From Plantago ovata (lineage: Eukaryota > Streptophyta > Magnoliopsida > Lamiales > Plantaginaceae), in contig CM051455.1 of NCBI GenBank assembly GCA_028274465.1, positions 45,215,129 through 45,279,128 of the forward strand: DNA of 64,000 nt. Reading direction: 5' to 3'. The translations under genes and the position numbers were made by a program. Below are positions 37,201-49,727 of the stretch, in pieces; position 1 is the stretch's first letter, and each line of letters opens with the position of its first letter. The notes beneath the pieces were generated by a model, which saw only the letters and a program-made list of their open reading frames with translations, searched no databases and was not told the DNA's origin.

Positions 37201-40200
37201 TATTTTTTGTAGTTACGGTCATAAAGTTTGGGCACATGAGTTCAGATTTGCTTGCTTATGGAGCATCAGATGGAAGCTTGACTGTCTGCTCTGTCTCTAC
37301 GCCACCATCGATCCTGAACCAGTTCACGGGGCATACAAAGGATGTTACAGGTTATTGCCCATTTTTTTATTAGGATTTTCTTTTCTGCTTTCTGTATTAG
37401 TTTTTAATTCATTAACTGAACCTGGTTGGGTGTGCATGGTCATCTAATATATGTCAAAGAAAATGCAGAAATTAGTAAGCTTCTTATGCTAAACAGATGA
37501 TTCACCTAACACCATTGACCTTTTCTTTAGGCATAACCTATTACATCACCATTGCATGTTGGAGGACACCAAACGAGCTTCTTTTCCATTGTTACACCAT
37601 TGTTGATTTGTTCTGTTCTGTTTTATGATGATTTTACACAAGAAAGCCAGTACATGTGCTATATAACAACTTACATTTTTGAATTCACAAAAAGGCAGCA
37701 GGAAATTGAAGTGAAAGTCTTGAAAAGCACAAGACCATTCGTTATTTCAACAGCATATTACAAACAAACAAGAGCACAACACTTTTCCCTGTTGACACAA
37801 TTTAAAAAAATTAAAAATAGTTGAAGATCTATAAAGTATAATATCCAAATGACATAAGGCAATGTTTGTACTATGTTAAAATGCATAGCAAGCAACTCTA
37901 AAGAAGGTTGCAGTTCGCAATCTCCTGTTGCTTGCCTGATTATTATTTTGCCAGCAATTGCTTTTTTGTCCCTGTATAATGAACAATATATTCCAACATG
38001 TTCATTGTTGACAATGATGGAAAAACATAATCTAAGTGGGAATTGATAGAAAAGAGTTGGGCATGCAGCTTCATTTGTGTGGTGCAATGGAAGAGAAAGC
38101 AGAGATTGGTTGACTGGAGATCATGAAAATTAGCATGTAACCCTGTAACAGGAGGTTTATTTTTATTAGTTAGTTAATTATATGAGAGAGTTTAATTTAC
38201 TTATAAACTACTCTAAAACCATATTGATATGTTCCACCAAGTATCAAAATTGCCTATGTCTGCAATCCGCATACGTGTAATTTGTAGTGGGAACTGTTTT
38301 AAATTCCTAAGAAATCAGATTACGGAATAGATATTGGGAAATAATGATTTTTTTTAACCGGTTTCCACTATAATGCTACTACGTTTTGGAACGCCATTTA
38401 ATGACCCAAACCTCTAAACCATCAATTTGATTGTGCACGCTGCACAATATTATGAGAATATGTCTGAATCCCTCCTTTTGCATTGCTCGAGACAAGTTGA
38501 TCTCATGGCAGCAAGAAAAAGGTGATCTTGAGCTATACTTCGTAAATCATTCGCAATATAGATTCCTATTCATAAAAAAAAAGTAAATCATATGACAGGA
38601 AAAACCCAGAGCAAAAAATATGATTTACTTGGACCTGTAATTCCGTTGATTCCAGCACCTAAAAAACCATACCTTAGGGGATGTGTTGTGTGATCTGAAA
38701 GAGACAATCTTAATGGTTTTGTGGGTACAAAAGTTGGTGAGAACAACACTTCTGAAGCAATGCAACACTTAAATTTAGACTTGGATAAGAAGACATTGTT
38801 ATGGACCATGAATTTGTGTGTGGGTCATTTGCCTCTAAGGCTCATTATACATTATAATTAATGTCCAGTCTCTGTTTTTCTTGGATGATTACACTGATTT
38901 TTCCTTATAGTCGCTGGGTCTGTAATACAACTCAAATTAATTCCAGTGGATGGGATATCTGGCTGATTTATCTGTTTCAATTGTAATATAAAAAATATAA
39001 TACTAATAATTTTTACATTTAAAATTTTAAAGAACCAATTGTTGGAGCTAACTGTTTTTCCATTTCAGATTTTGACTTCTCAGCAAACAATCAATATATC
39101 GCATCATCATCACTTGATAAGACAGTTCGAGTATGGGATATCTCAAAAGGCCTTTGCATGAGGGTGATATATGGAGTCTCTTCACAGCTCTGTATCCGTT
39201 TTCATCCCGTAAGTAATGCTAACTATAAACTTGTCATATGCTAGCATACAATTGATGCATTGAGTAAAATATTATTGTACAGATGAACAATAATTTTCTC
39301 TCAGTGGGCAATGCGAATCGAGAGATCATGGTAATTCTCATGCAACTTCACCTAATGCTATGTATTTATCAAGATATTGTCATTGTTCTTTCTAATGAGG
39401 TCTTTTGTTAGCGCCATCTAGGTGTTTAATTTCAGTACAGGCAGAACAATAAATAAATCCTCTTTTGACAGTGAGGTTACAGCTATGGATCACGACCATA
39501 CAGGTCAACTTATTTTCTGTGGAGATGCCCAGGTACAATATGCAGTTGACTCAAAGATTTTACCGCGATGATAGTTTTTTCAATTTACAGCAAAACAATT
39601 TTCATCAATTGACTGCAGGGATGTGTATACACGGTTACAATGAACTCACGTACCGGTGCCTTATCTAGGTCTCACCGCCACAAAAGTACTGGCAAAAGCA
39701 AATCTCCAATCACAACCGTGCAATATAGAACCTTCTCTTTGCTAGCTGGAGGTCCTGTATTGCTAACTTTTTCTCGAGATGGAAGTCTCTCTTTCTTCAG
39801 GTTTTCTTGTAAAGCATCCTTCACATTCAGATATTATTTTTTGAATTTTTATCTGATGGATAATATTTGTGTGGTTTAGCGTCTCACTGGAGATACAAGG
39901 TTACTTGACGCAACGGTGTGCTCTCAAATTGGCCCCACGTTTGTACAGCATTCGTGCATCCTTCTGCCCTTTGCTTTCACTCGAGAAAGGAGAATACATT
40001 GGTAAGTTATGTGAAGTCGACAATGGGGACCTATATTGAACATAACATCATTGTGATTTAGGTAAAATGCGACTTGAAATATACAGAAAGCCCCCAAATA
40101 TTTTGAATATAAAGTGCAAACCAAATCCTTCATAGTGTCTTTTTGCACTAGCATCAGCAGCTCTTATTTACACCAGGAAAAACACATTGTTTTACAACCC

Positions 40201-41062
40201 CATGGCAATTCTCTGCCTATCTCATAACACAGGCAAAGTGAATTACACTTTTGATTTAAGGGTTTTAAACATGTAACTCTGGCATATACCTTTATTTATA
40301 TACGCCTTCGTCCTGGAGAACTATACCCATCAAGGTTGTTGGGCATTCTTAGTCAATGCAAAAATTAGATGAAAAAGGTAAAGTAGATGAAGTATATAAA
40401 AAATACAAGTACTGTCTATTGGACACCTGGAAATGGAAAACAGGTAGATATAGACGAATAGTTGTTATTATGATTTTATTTTATTATTTTTTTTGGGGGG
40501 GGGAGGGGAGAGTAAACTCAACTACGACAGTCTTTGACACCCCTAGCATAAAAAAATGTTCACCTGATATTCAAGAACATTAGCGAATGACCAAATTTTG
40601 GTAACTGTATCGTGCATGCATTATTGTTTTTCATTATATTTAATGTTTCTAAACGTTGTGTGATTGGAGTTGTATTTACCGTGTGAAAAAACTTATTAAA
40701 ATTGAAAAATTCTTGCAGTACTTGTTTCTTATACATGAACAAACGTGAGTTTCCTATTACCTTTGATGAGCTCAATTCTTTTAACGTGCAGTTGCTGGAA
40801 GTGAGGATGCAAATGTATATTTCTACGACCTAACACGGCCAAGGCATACATGTGTGAACAAACTACAGGTTTGATCTTGATTTGACCTCCCATCTCGATG
40901 TTGATTAACTATTTTGGTATGCCAACTTGATGCCTCTGTTATATTTTGCAGGGTCATGGCTATGCAGTAATTGGCATCGCTTGGAACCACGGAGAGAATT
41001 TGTTGGCATCATCTGATTTTGGTGGCACTGTCATTGTATGGAAACGAGCAAAAGCAAGCTAA
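34251..41062 (+). CDS. WD40-repeat protein, WDR13-like
   Basis: Twelve exons encode 489 residues: 34251-34460, 36196-36305, 36739-36823, 36998-37133, 37213-37350, 39069-39208, 39283-39330, 39422-39532, 39619-39800, 39880-40001, 40792-40868, 40952-41062. Frame and phase hold across every junction. The N-terminal ~180 residues are repeat-free (YIGIRRLLLYRKA, DWRCNGKGYVAYRNYI, a Ser-rich stretch). A C-terminal propeller of about six or seven WD repeats follows, with units such as GHTKDVTDFDF...DKTVRVWDI and GHGYAVIGIAW...GGTVIVWKR. The arrangement matches the single-copy plant relatives of animal WDR13. WD40 propellers are scaffolds for protein complexes; the plant role is not established. Exon 3 must use the acceptor before 36739, as the CAG at 36712-36714 leads to a stop. 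Introns 1 (1.7 kb) and 5 (1.7 kb) are long and hold no clear exon. Confidence 0.9.
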
Positions 41063-42395
41063 GTCTGATTCGCTCAGCACCTTGTATTTGTAACTAGGAA
41101 AGGCACATTCTGTATCACTAGGAGTCTAAGATAGTAATCCTCTTTAAGCCATAGGCAACAGCGAACAAGAAAAGAAGAATTTATAAGATTGCAGTATAAC
41201 TATGTACTTACATGCGAATGGGAGAACTAGAGTAGGAAATACATGTATGAGTGGGAAAAGAAAAATACATGTATTATCTGTACCAAAAGTTAGGAATGCT
41301 GGAAAGCACCATAAGACATGCCATTGTTTTCATATTTTTCTGTTTCTTCTGTAATATGAGTGACTGGTCGGAGTTTTATTGCTTTCCGACTGTCTATATT
41401 CTATATGCAGTCTCAGTAGATATTTCTTTCGGGGTGATAATAATGCGTGAACTAAATTTTCAAATTTACCCTTTCTTTATTGATATCATATGAGTAGTCA
41501 TGGAGAAAATTGGGCCATGGGACTAAGACTTTACAAACCCAAGCCTGGACTGCGCATTTTTTATGGTGACTTAGGCCTTAGGCCTATCGAATGGCCCATA
41601 TAAATGAGAAAGGTGTCCGAGCCCCTGTTTAGTGAAAGTTGGGAATGAGCCCAGTCTACAAACTTGTTGAAAGTTGAGCCCAATTCAGGCTGCTGCTCAA
41701 GAGTAGTAGTTGGTGGGTGTTCCCGTGTTTTAGAACAGTTTAATTTATATAGGTTATCTCCTTTTAGTGTTTGCAGTCAAAGTCTATTGAAATTGGAGAA
41801 GTTGGATTGAACCCCCCTTAAGCAATTTCTCCTAAAGTTGAGCTGAATTTTAATTGGTTTTTTCTAAAAAAAATTAAATTTGCAAATACTAATTCTACTT
41901 CTCTAATTCATTCTATCCCACATTAGAACTAACACGCAAATTTAGAAGAAATATTACAGTAATTAGAAAATGAAAAGGTTAATTGGGTAGAATATTCTTT
42001 TATTGAAATGTTGTCAAAGTGAAGTTATGATTGTCCAGTTTAAAAACTGTAAAATGGACTTCTCAAAAATAAAACAAAAAAAAAAACTGTAAAATGGATA
42101 CAAATGGAGGAGATTTAAATTATTCAGTGTTGGTGTGTCTGGGAAACCCTAGGAAAAACCTGTTTTTCTGTAAATATCAAGAAAAAGCAGTGCCACTCCA
42201 TACCTGGCGTTTGGTAATGTGAATTTTCCATATCTACAGAAAAAACTGGTTTTTCCTAATAATTTCACATGAGGGAGAGATTGTCGCCGGATAGTCTATA
42301 CCATCCATAAAACCTACCAGTAACTGTGGATTCAAACTCCATAAAACTGAGACCATCCATGAACTTACACTGCGCGAAGCTACATGCAAAAGGGT
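41063..42395. other. Intergenic region 3' of the WDR13-like gene
   Basis: This is 3' untranslated and intergenic sequence between convergent genes. No gene or clear transposon end was seen before the direct repeat at 42396. Confidence 0.5.
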
Positions 42396-42466
42396 TTATC
42401 AGTAGCAGGTATATATGTCAAATCTAAAATACCGGAGACTCATCATCCAGTTGTAGTTCAGAGTCC
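42396..42466 (+). repeat. Left copy of 70-bp direct repeat flanking the Harbinger-like element
   Basis: TTATCAGTAGCAGGTATATA through TCAGAGTCC is repeated at 43810-43877 with few changes and one 3-base gap. It is far too long for a Harbinger target duplication. Confidence 0.85.
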
Positions 42467-42469
42467 TTA

Positions 42470-43809
42470 GACCATTTGCATTGGTGCCATCCCATGCCAT
42501 GGCATGGTGCACTATTTTGCCTCCATGCCGCGGCATCGTGGCTTGTTTCTGCATTGGTGGCCACGATGCCGCGGCATGGTGGCCTTTTTTTTTTTTTTTT
42601 AATTATATTATGATAATATGAACTAAAATTAACACGAAATATATTTAATAGTTTATTTGAAATAACTTCAAATTTAAACACATAACACAAAATCATACTC
42701 ATTATAACGAGTTTACATCAAATTTAAAACACAAATCTAATGAATTGAGATGCAACAACCACACAACACACAAATATAAAATGCATGAAACTTAAAACAA
42801 ATAAGACACACGATTGATGAACTCCATATATGCAATAGTTTCACGAGTGTAAAGCTGACTGTTGAACTCCATCTCACCGGACAAAAAAATGGAGGGTTAA
42901 GGGGGGTTTTGATGTTAAGAGTGTATTTTGAGTTTAATTAAGAGAGAAATGGGGGCTGGAGATGGGGTGCTCCAAACATAGCCGAATTTATAGATCTCGA
43001 AAAAATAGAGCCGTTGGTGATTTTTATTTATTTTTTGCATTTTTATTTTTCGATTTATAGCCGTTTTGTCCATTGGAGGAAAAAGTAAATAAACAAAAAA
43101 AACAAAAAAACAAAAAAAAAAGAAAATAGGACCATTGAGGGGCTGCCAAGTAGCACCCCCTCAATTAAACGGCTTTCTTCTTCACCGCGGCATCTCACGA
43201 CACGGTGAAGAGAAATTGCAGACGCCGGCATGGATGCCCCGGCGTTAATCCATCAATGCGAGCCTACGCCGCGGCATCGGGACGCCAGTTTCCCATGCCG
43301 AGCTCCTCCCGGCACCGATGCAGGCAGTCTTAGACCGGCTGCATTGGACGGCTTGGAGCGTGCCGCGGCATCGTGCCGCATCTGAAGCGAGACGCCATGG
43401 CAACAGCCACGGCGTCTTTGAGGAATTCACGACACAGTGAGAAATCCTGTCTTGGATTATGGGGCTGCAGCCCATGAATGGGTTACTATTATTTTGTTTT
43501 CTTTTTTTTTTTAATATCAAATTGTCCCATGTTTAAACGATTGTAACTCAGAAAATTAGAAATGCAAAAAATAAATAAAAATCACCAACGACCTTATTTT
43601 TTCAAAATTTATAAATAGAAACCACTTTTGAATATATTTGGAGAGCCCTATAATATACTCTCGTTTTGTTCAAATAAAAAATAAATAAATAATATTAGAC
43701 GATGTCACGGCATCATGACAACCAATGCAGAAACATGCCACGATGTCGCGGCATGGTGCAAAAAATCACCACGATGCCATGGCGTCGCGTGTCACTAATG
43801 CAAATGGTC
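42470..43809. mobile_element. PIF/Harbinger-like non-autonomous element, TTA duplication
   Basis: GACCATTTGCATTGGTG at the left is matched by the inverse of CACTAATGCAAATGGTC at the right. TTA lies just outside each end (42467-42469, 43810-43812), as in PIF/Harbinger elements. GC-rich palindromes such as ATGCCGCGGCAT recur at both ends. Inside, a segment near 43010-43042 (TTGGTGATTTTTATTTATTT) returns inverted near 43560-43590, and a second terminus-like sequence (TTAGACCGGCTGCATTGGAC) occurs near 43330. This suggests a composite of nested copies. No transposase is encoded. Confidence 0.78.
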
Positions 43810-43877
43810 TTATCAGTAGCAAGTATATATGTCAAATCTAAAATACCGGACACTCATCCAGTTGTAGTTCAGAGTCC
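43810..43877 (+). repeat. Right copy of 70-bp direct repeat
   Basis: This is the partner of 42396-42466. Its first three bases serve as the right TTA of the inserted element, so the element sits exactly at the junction of what was probably a tandem duplication. Confidence 0.85.
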
Positions 43878-44367
43878 TCCGACGGACCATGGGACTAGTA
43901 CCAAGAGAGTAAGTACATGTACCTTCTGAAGAAAACTGCTATGGGAAGCCCAAAAAACAGTAGACTCTGCATCTTTGAAGTTAGAGAGCCTTCAGGATCC
44001 TGGAACTTGAAGAAATAAGATGCAGGAGGAGTTGTCAAGCATGTAAATCACACAATTAAAAAGCTACGCGTTCTTGATATAAACAAGTGGTCAAGCATGT
44101 ACATCACACACCTATTTCACCTAAGACTCTTATACAAGTTAGCTGGATACAAAAAGGACAGCAAACAGGGAAAACAAGAGAGAATCTATCTTGCATAATT
44201 ACATCAACCAAACATAACATCTGGTTCCTACGAGAATAAATAGACACGGTTTTCCCAAATTTAGTTCCCTTGAGACGTCTGCTGATACTTATGACTGTCT
44301 AGTATTTGATTTAACGCATTGCACCAAACCAAAGACTAACCGCAGACGCACTCAAACATCATATGGA

Positions 44368-47300
44368 TCACCTTCGCCGTCGTTTTGTATCCACCTGAAA
44401 ATTCCAGAAGCAAATATATTATGAAGTTGCAAAAACTTAGGGGTTAGAAAAAAGCTCTTTCAAAAACCAGGTATCTGAGTTGGGCAATCCAGTTGCAAAA
44501 GCAAAATGTAAGCATTTCTCAAATTTACTTTACTTTGTCTGTGGAGAAATATATTCCAGCCATTGTGCAAGCTCCAAAGGAATAAAGGGGGATATATTTT
44601 GAGAAATTCTGCTTATATTTTATTACTAATAATTTGTGTCTATGGTGCACAGACACTTTTCCGATTTTTTGACAAAAAGAAGCATGAGCATATGCATACG
44701 CCACAAACCTTTTGCACAGATGCATACTTTTGGAAATTCAACTGTTACAAGTATTTATTTGGCCTAACAGGCTTTTTGAAACAATGAAATAAAATAAAGC
44801 AAGCAGAATATTCAACATGATGAGAAAGAAAGATAAATTCCGCCCAAAGTCTCAGGCCCAATGTAAGAATTTGAAGGGATTCACAATTTTAGTTGATATG
44901 GAAAAATGGTAATACTCTTCTAGTATTTGGATATCCTTAAATTGACATACATGGATGGAGTATTATAAATGTATTAAACTAGAACTGTTTGAGGAAGGCA
45001 AGTGCCAGTCAATAGGATGTTCTCTATCAATCCAAGCATCTAAGTCACACCTAACAATAGCAACACGGTCATGTTCTTCTAATACTTGGGCAGTCGTATG
45101 TAGAACAGAGTTAATAGAAGGATAGGGAGTGAATGTGTACCTTTACATCAGCTTCTTCAGTAGGAACATGAGAATTATTTAATTTTTCCTGGTCTTCCGA
45201 GGCACAATTCTGGCAATAGAAGTTCTCCACAATTTTAGCTTCCTCGGGAGTCATGTCTATACAAGCCGGATGAAACCTGAATCAAGAGCAACAGTCATAA
45301 GGTGGTCTAGTGGTAAGGGTGCTAGAGTAGCACAAGAGAGGTCGGGGGTTTGAACCCCGGTGGAGGCATAAGGTGGTATGGCATAATTGAAGTTATAAGA
45401 TTGGTATAGGCGTATTTGGAGTTATAAGGGAGTAAAGGAGTAGTGCAGGATAGGAGCAGGGTAATTAGATTTGCCATTTCAAAAAAAAAAAAAAAAAGAA
45501 TTCGTAATTAGAATCACTTCTCGAAGTTGTTCAAGGATGTATTGCCCATTATTACAAGACTAGTAAGTAAAGAATCTTGTACAGACATATTGCAGCTTTG
45601 AATAGACATATCCATAAATACATAACAGACTGTTGAGTGTTAGCTGTAAGATATTCAACTCACAAATAATAACCACATAAAATATTGATAACATGTAAAA
45701 GCATGTAAATGATTTCCCAGCTACCATAGTATTGGGTCAATACATGCATTTCAGAACATAAGTTTGCTGCTTCTAGGAAAAAAGGATCTTTGTGAAGCAT
45801 CTTACGCTGAACACCCAGAATGGTGCTACTTTCCGTATTTTTTCTTTTTTTTTTTCTTTTGGTGCGTTGGATATTCACAGATAATGGTACTAAATCTGGG
45901 TACTGAATAGTCCCGAAAGGTCAAATAAGTTGCTCATTGTCATCCTATTATGATCCCAATCCCAACTAAAGATATGAAGCATACATGGTGCAACTAAAAG
46001 TGCAGGATTTCAGAGGAATAGTAAATGACCTTACCCTGGGAAAAACAAACTATTTCACGCATAAAGGTTCCAAGACTTATAAACTGTCAGGATGGATTCT
46101 ATAACTCAAAAGGTTCTGCAAGTCCTAGCAAACACAGTTTTTTAGAGCACTAGCAATGGTTGGCTACAAACTTGGGGCTTATTTGGGGCTTAAGTCCCAA
46201 ATAAGCCCCTTTCATTTTTGTTACAATGGTTTGGGCTTATTAGGGGCTTTTTTGTGGGTTCCACATACATACATTCCACATACACCAGACAATTGATGAA
46301 AGAGAAAGAAAATGAAATTAAAAAAATATTATTTGTGGCTTATTTGGGGGCTACAAATATGTAGCCCCCAAGCATGGGCTTCATTATTGGAGCCCCAAAT
46401 AAGCCCCTATTGTAGCTTATTTGGGGCTTAAGCCCTCTATTGCTAGTGCTCTTATGCCCATTTCACAGTGTCCGTGAACTTTATGAATCGCATTGCCTTA
46501 TCAGAGCATGAAAGGATGATTAAACTTCAGCAATGGACAAAATAATAGTGTTCCTTCAGCCGTGTAGGCTGTAGCTACAAAGTTATGATAAACCAATCTT
46601 CCTCAAAGACCAATGATGGAGTACATGTCTGAGTCACACTATGAGAACATTAATGAAATTCCATAATAATGAAATAACTTCTACTTTGCTAAAAAAAAAT
46701 ATGTATGGCCGTCTAGGTGTATGAATGAAAGACAATAATGATTTTAGAAATTCGCTATTAGTGTTTCCAAACATTGCAATTCAGGCACAAAATAACTGAC
46801 CTTGAGATATAAAATGATAGCATAGAAGCTAGAAGCAAGTTGAGATATCAAAAGCTCAAGAAAACACAAAAAGCTCCTCAGTTAATAATGAGATCCTTAG
46901 ATTTAAAACCAGTACATTCAGTAGATAAATTGCCAAATAGGCAGTATCTAGATAAGCATGGCATGAAGACAAGGCAGATAATCAGCTCTAAAAGCACTCA
47001 ACAACTTACCAATCACTACACCCATCACACTGAACCATAAGATCATCAGGATTGTAAGGCATCTCACATTTGCAAAACCTGGACAAGAAAAATGGATCTG
47101 TTACTTTCTAGAATAACAGCATTTGCTATTCAGCGAATAAAGAAAAGTTTGAATTTCTAGAGCATCTCTTAACTAAAAAATGGACTGTATATTTATTTCA
47201 AAAACTCCTACTTTTGTCTTCTGGAACGACAAGCTAGAACAAGGATGGCATGTATAGCATAGCGGCATGAATTCAGCAGCTAGATATTACAACCAGCTTG

Positions 47301-49727
47301 GTTCACTAATAGTCAATACTTAGACACAACATGCAGAAGCTATAGCATTGACCGCCGCCCGCGATCGCTGTTTATTATGGGGCTAAAGGTTAGGCCCGGC
47401 TATTAAAAAGGGCTACTGGCTCCGGCAGATAAGGGAACCTGAACCCCCTGGATTTCATATGACTACGTTTACAGTACTAATGATACAATTCCCTTTCGTT
47501 AGTGGCCAAGTGGTTAGAGGATAATGTTTGAAGTCTGATGGGTGTGAGTTCAGTTTGTTAGAGTTAGACAGGCAAATCTTTATCCTCATTATCGAAAAAA
47601 TTTCTATTCATTCACTTTGACTTTCTTCTTTTCCCTTAATTTACAACTTAGTTTTTCTTTTTTTCAATTAATAGTGTGAAGGTTATAGGCTATATAAGAA
47701 GACACACTCTCTCACATGGAAATGAGGCTTTTTGTCGACTCCAAAGCAAAACCATGAGGTCTCCGGTCAAAGCGGGCAATTATATACTCACGAAACACGT
47801 GTCGCCCAAATGGTCGGGTCTAAGCCCACAAAAGGACAGGTCATTACAGTTACACTTCTCTTCAAATTAAATTCTTAGTTCCCTTTTTTTGTCTTGTCAT
47901 TTATTACAGACAATATAAGTAATTCAACTCTTATTACCCAGCTTCTTCGACAAATTTCACATTCACTCACTTTAAAGTCTATTAACTTCAACAATCTGCT
48001 AAAAAGAAAAGCGAAAGAAAACACGTACACTGCGACTCTATCAGGATTGAATGCACCGGTCTTTGAATTGTACTCAAAACGACAGAAGAAGTCCTGCTCC
48101 CCAACCGCATCAAGCTTAACATAATTTTTGAAGGTATGCACCTTACACTTGCCTTCAATCGTATCAGCACTCTGATTATCGAAGTGATCAGATAAAAAAC
48201 AGCTCCTTTGAGCCATGAAACTGCCTTCGGCCACCAATGGACTCTTCAGGCCGGTAATACCACCTCACGTGCAGCCTAACATTCGCTCCAGCACGGCTAC
48301 CGGACTCTATACTCTCCACACGAGCAATATATGGTTCCTTCGACGAGTCTGACCTCATCAACACACAATCACCAGCTGAACAAACAATGTATTCAAATAA
48401 ATTTAGCTTTATAAACATCAATTCTCCAGCAAACACACATGTTATAAAGAACTAAACATGAAATGAAATTGCGATTAGGCCTTGCATGGCTTTAGTAATT
48501 CCAAGGGAAAAGAAAAGAAATGGGAGGCAAAATATAATTTTCTCATGTTTGTTTAAAGGAAATTCAATAAGGACAAAAAAGAAAAAACAAAGAAACTTGA
48601 AAAATTAAGGAAATTTTTTATTGATTTTCCCAAAATGATTTCCAAAGGAATTTAATTTTCATCCAAATCTTTTTCTTTTCCCTTGGAATTGCTCAAACCA
48701 TGCATGCCTAGAGATATAGGTGAGTCCAACTTTATCAGCACGCAATCACCACCAGCTGAACGAACACTGTATTGAAGCTAATCTAGCTTCATCAACATTA
48801 AGTCTCAAGGAAACACACATTTCACAGAGAAACTAAGCATGGAATGAGATTGCATAGATAGATAGAGGGGTGAATTCGCGAGAAGCTATGGCGAACAAAA
48901 CATTCAAACAGATCTAGCTTAATCAACACAAATTCTCAAGCAAACACATACTTGATAAATAAACTAAGCATCCAATGAAATCGCGGTTAGAAATATAGGC
49001 ATATAGGTGACTTAGCGAGAAGCAAGTTGGCTGAACAAACAATGTATCCGACCCAGTTACATCAACACCAATTCTCAGAAAGCACACATTTCACACAAAA
49101 CCTAAGCATGAAACGTAAACGCGAATAGAGAGACAGATAAAATGAGTTAGTTAGGAGCTCGCTGGTTAGGAAAAATAATATTAAAACAAATCTAGCTCAA
49201 CGAAAAATCGACTATCGAGCAATAACACATTTCACACAGAAACTAAGCATGAAGATAGACAGATAGGTAAATCAGAGAGGAGCTTACTAGGTTAACGAAC
49301 AACATGTTCAAACAAATCTAGCTTAATCAACATCAATTGACATGCAAACGCACATTTCACCGATAAACTAAGCACTGCAACCTAACCAACACGCAATCAC
49401 CAGCTGAACTAACACAATCTAGCTTAAACATCAAAATCCTCAAGCAAATACACATTTTACAGAGAAACTAAGCATGAGATGGAATTACGAACTCGTGAAC
49501 ACGAAATCACCAGGTGAACAAACAACGTATTGAAGCAAATCTAGCCTCATCGGCATCGATTCTGAAGCAAAGAGGCATTTCGCAGAGAAAGTAAGCAGGA
49601 AATGAAATCGCGATTAGAGAAAGAGAGAGATAGGTGAGCTGGAGAGAAGCTTACGGAGGATAGTCTCGCTGATATGCTTGACGGTGTAGGAATCGAGCGT
49701 ACGGCGGGCGGATTTGGGTTTAGCCAT
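44368..49727 (-). CDS. SHL: SHL/EBS-type BAH-PHD chromatin reader (1-base frameshift in exon 2)
   Basis: Five minus-strand exons: 49727-49655, 48375-48029, 47078-47010, 45276-45141, 44394-44368. With one base removed from exon 2 the product is 216 residues, close to the usual family length. A BAH domain starts at PGDCVLMR and contains [19 protein letters not shown], then [20 protein letters not shown] finger follows ([32 protein letters not shown]), and the tail is basic (KRRRR). Arabidopsis SHL and EBS read H3K27me3 through BAH and H3K4me3 through PHD and repress flowering; sequence details ([16 protein letters not shown]) favour SHL. Exon 2 has six T's after CTG (plus strand A run 48194-48199) where five keep the frame. 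As written, translation stops at 48188-48190 after 86 codons. Splice phases also demand the shorter run. An assembly homopolymer error or a true null allele are both possible. Confidence 0.88.
45295..45497 (+). mobile_element. tRNA-derived SINE in intron 3 of the SHL-like gene
   Basis: The head has pol III promoter boxes, TGGTCTAGTGGTAAGGG (A box) and GGTTTGAACCCC (B box), and the element ends in a run of 17 A's (45481-45497). It begins TCATAAGGTG like the second SINE at 57035-57219. It is inverted relative to the host gene. A target duplication was not obvious. It is not a tRNA gene: no cloverleaf can be closed. Confidence 0.82.
46145..46451. mobile_element. Tourist-like MITE (PIF/Harbinger), TTA duplication
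   Basis: The left end GAGCACTAGCAATGG is mirrored by CTATTGCTAGTGCTC, with TTA outside each end (46142-46144, 46452-46454). The 307-bp element lies in intron 3 of the SHL-like gene and holds repeated GGGGCTTATTTGGGGCTTAA motifs that fold back on AAATAAGCCCC. It is non-coding. Confidence 0.85.
48376..49654 (-). repeat. Intron 1 of the SHL-like gene built of degenerate tandem repeats
   Basis: On the plus strand a unit of roughly 110-130 bases recurs about eight times. Each has parts of CACCAGCTGAACAAACAATG, AAATCTAGCTTAATCAACAT, CAATTCTCAAGCAAACACAC, ATTTCACAGAGAAACTAAGC and AGGTGA...GAGAAGC. The first part is the exon 2 start plus its acceptor, and the last resembles the exon 1 donor (minus strand GTAAGCTTCTC). 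Copies of the boundary-like part occur near 48750, 49030, 49400 and 49510. The intron therefore seems to have grown by tandem copying of a segment spanning nearly from donor to acceptor. Confidence 0.7.

Noticed and set aside
43245..43520. 91-residue minus-strand ORF
   Set aside because: It lies inside the Harbinger-like element and is made of GC-rich palindromes, with no transposase motif.
42396..43877. The 70-bp direct repeats as LTRs of a small retroelement
   Set aside because: They lack TG...CA ends and a primer-binding site, and the sequence between them has Harbinger ends with TTA duplications.
45297..45370. A tRNA gene
   Set aside because: A and B boxes are present, but no cloverleaf closes and a poly-A tail follows; it is a SINE head.
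47500..47600. A third SINE (tRNA-like GGCCAAGTGGTTAGAGG)
   Set aside because: The A-box-like sequence is good, but the B box is poor and no clear tail or duplication was seen.
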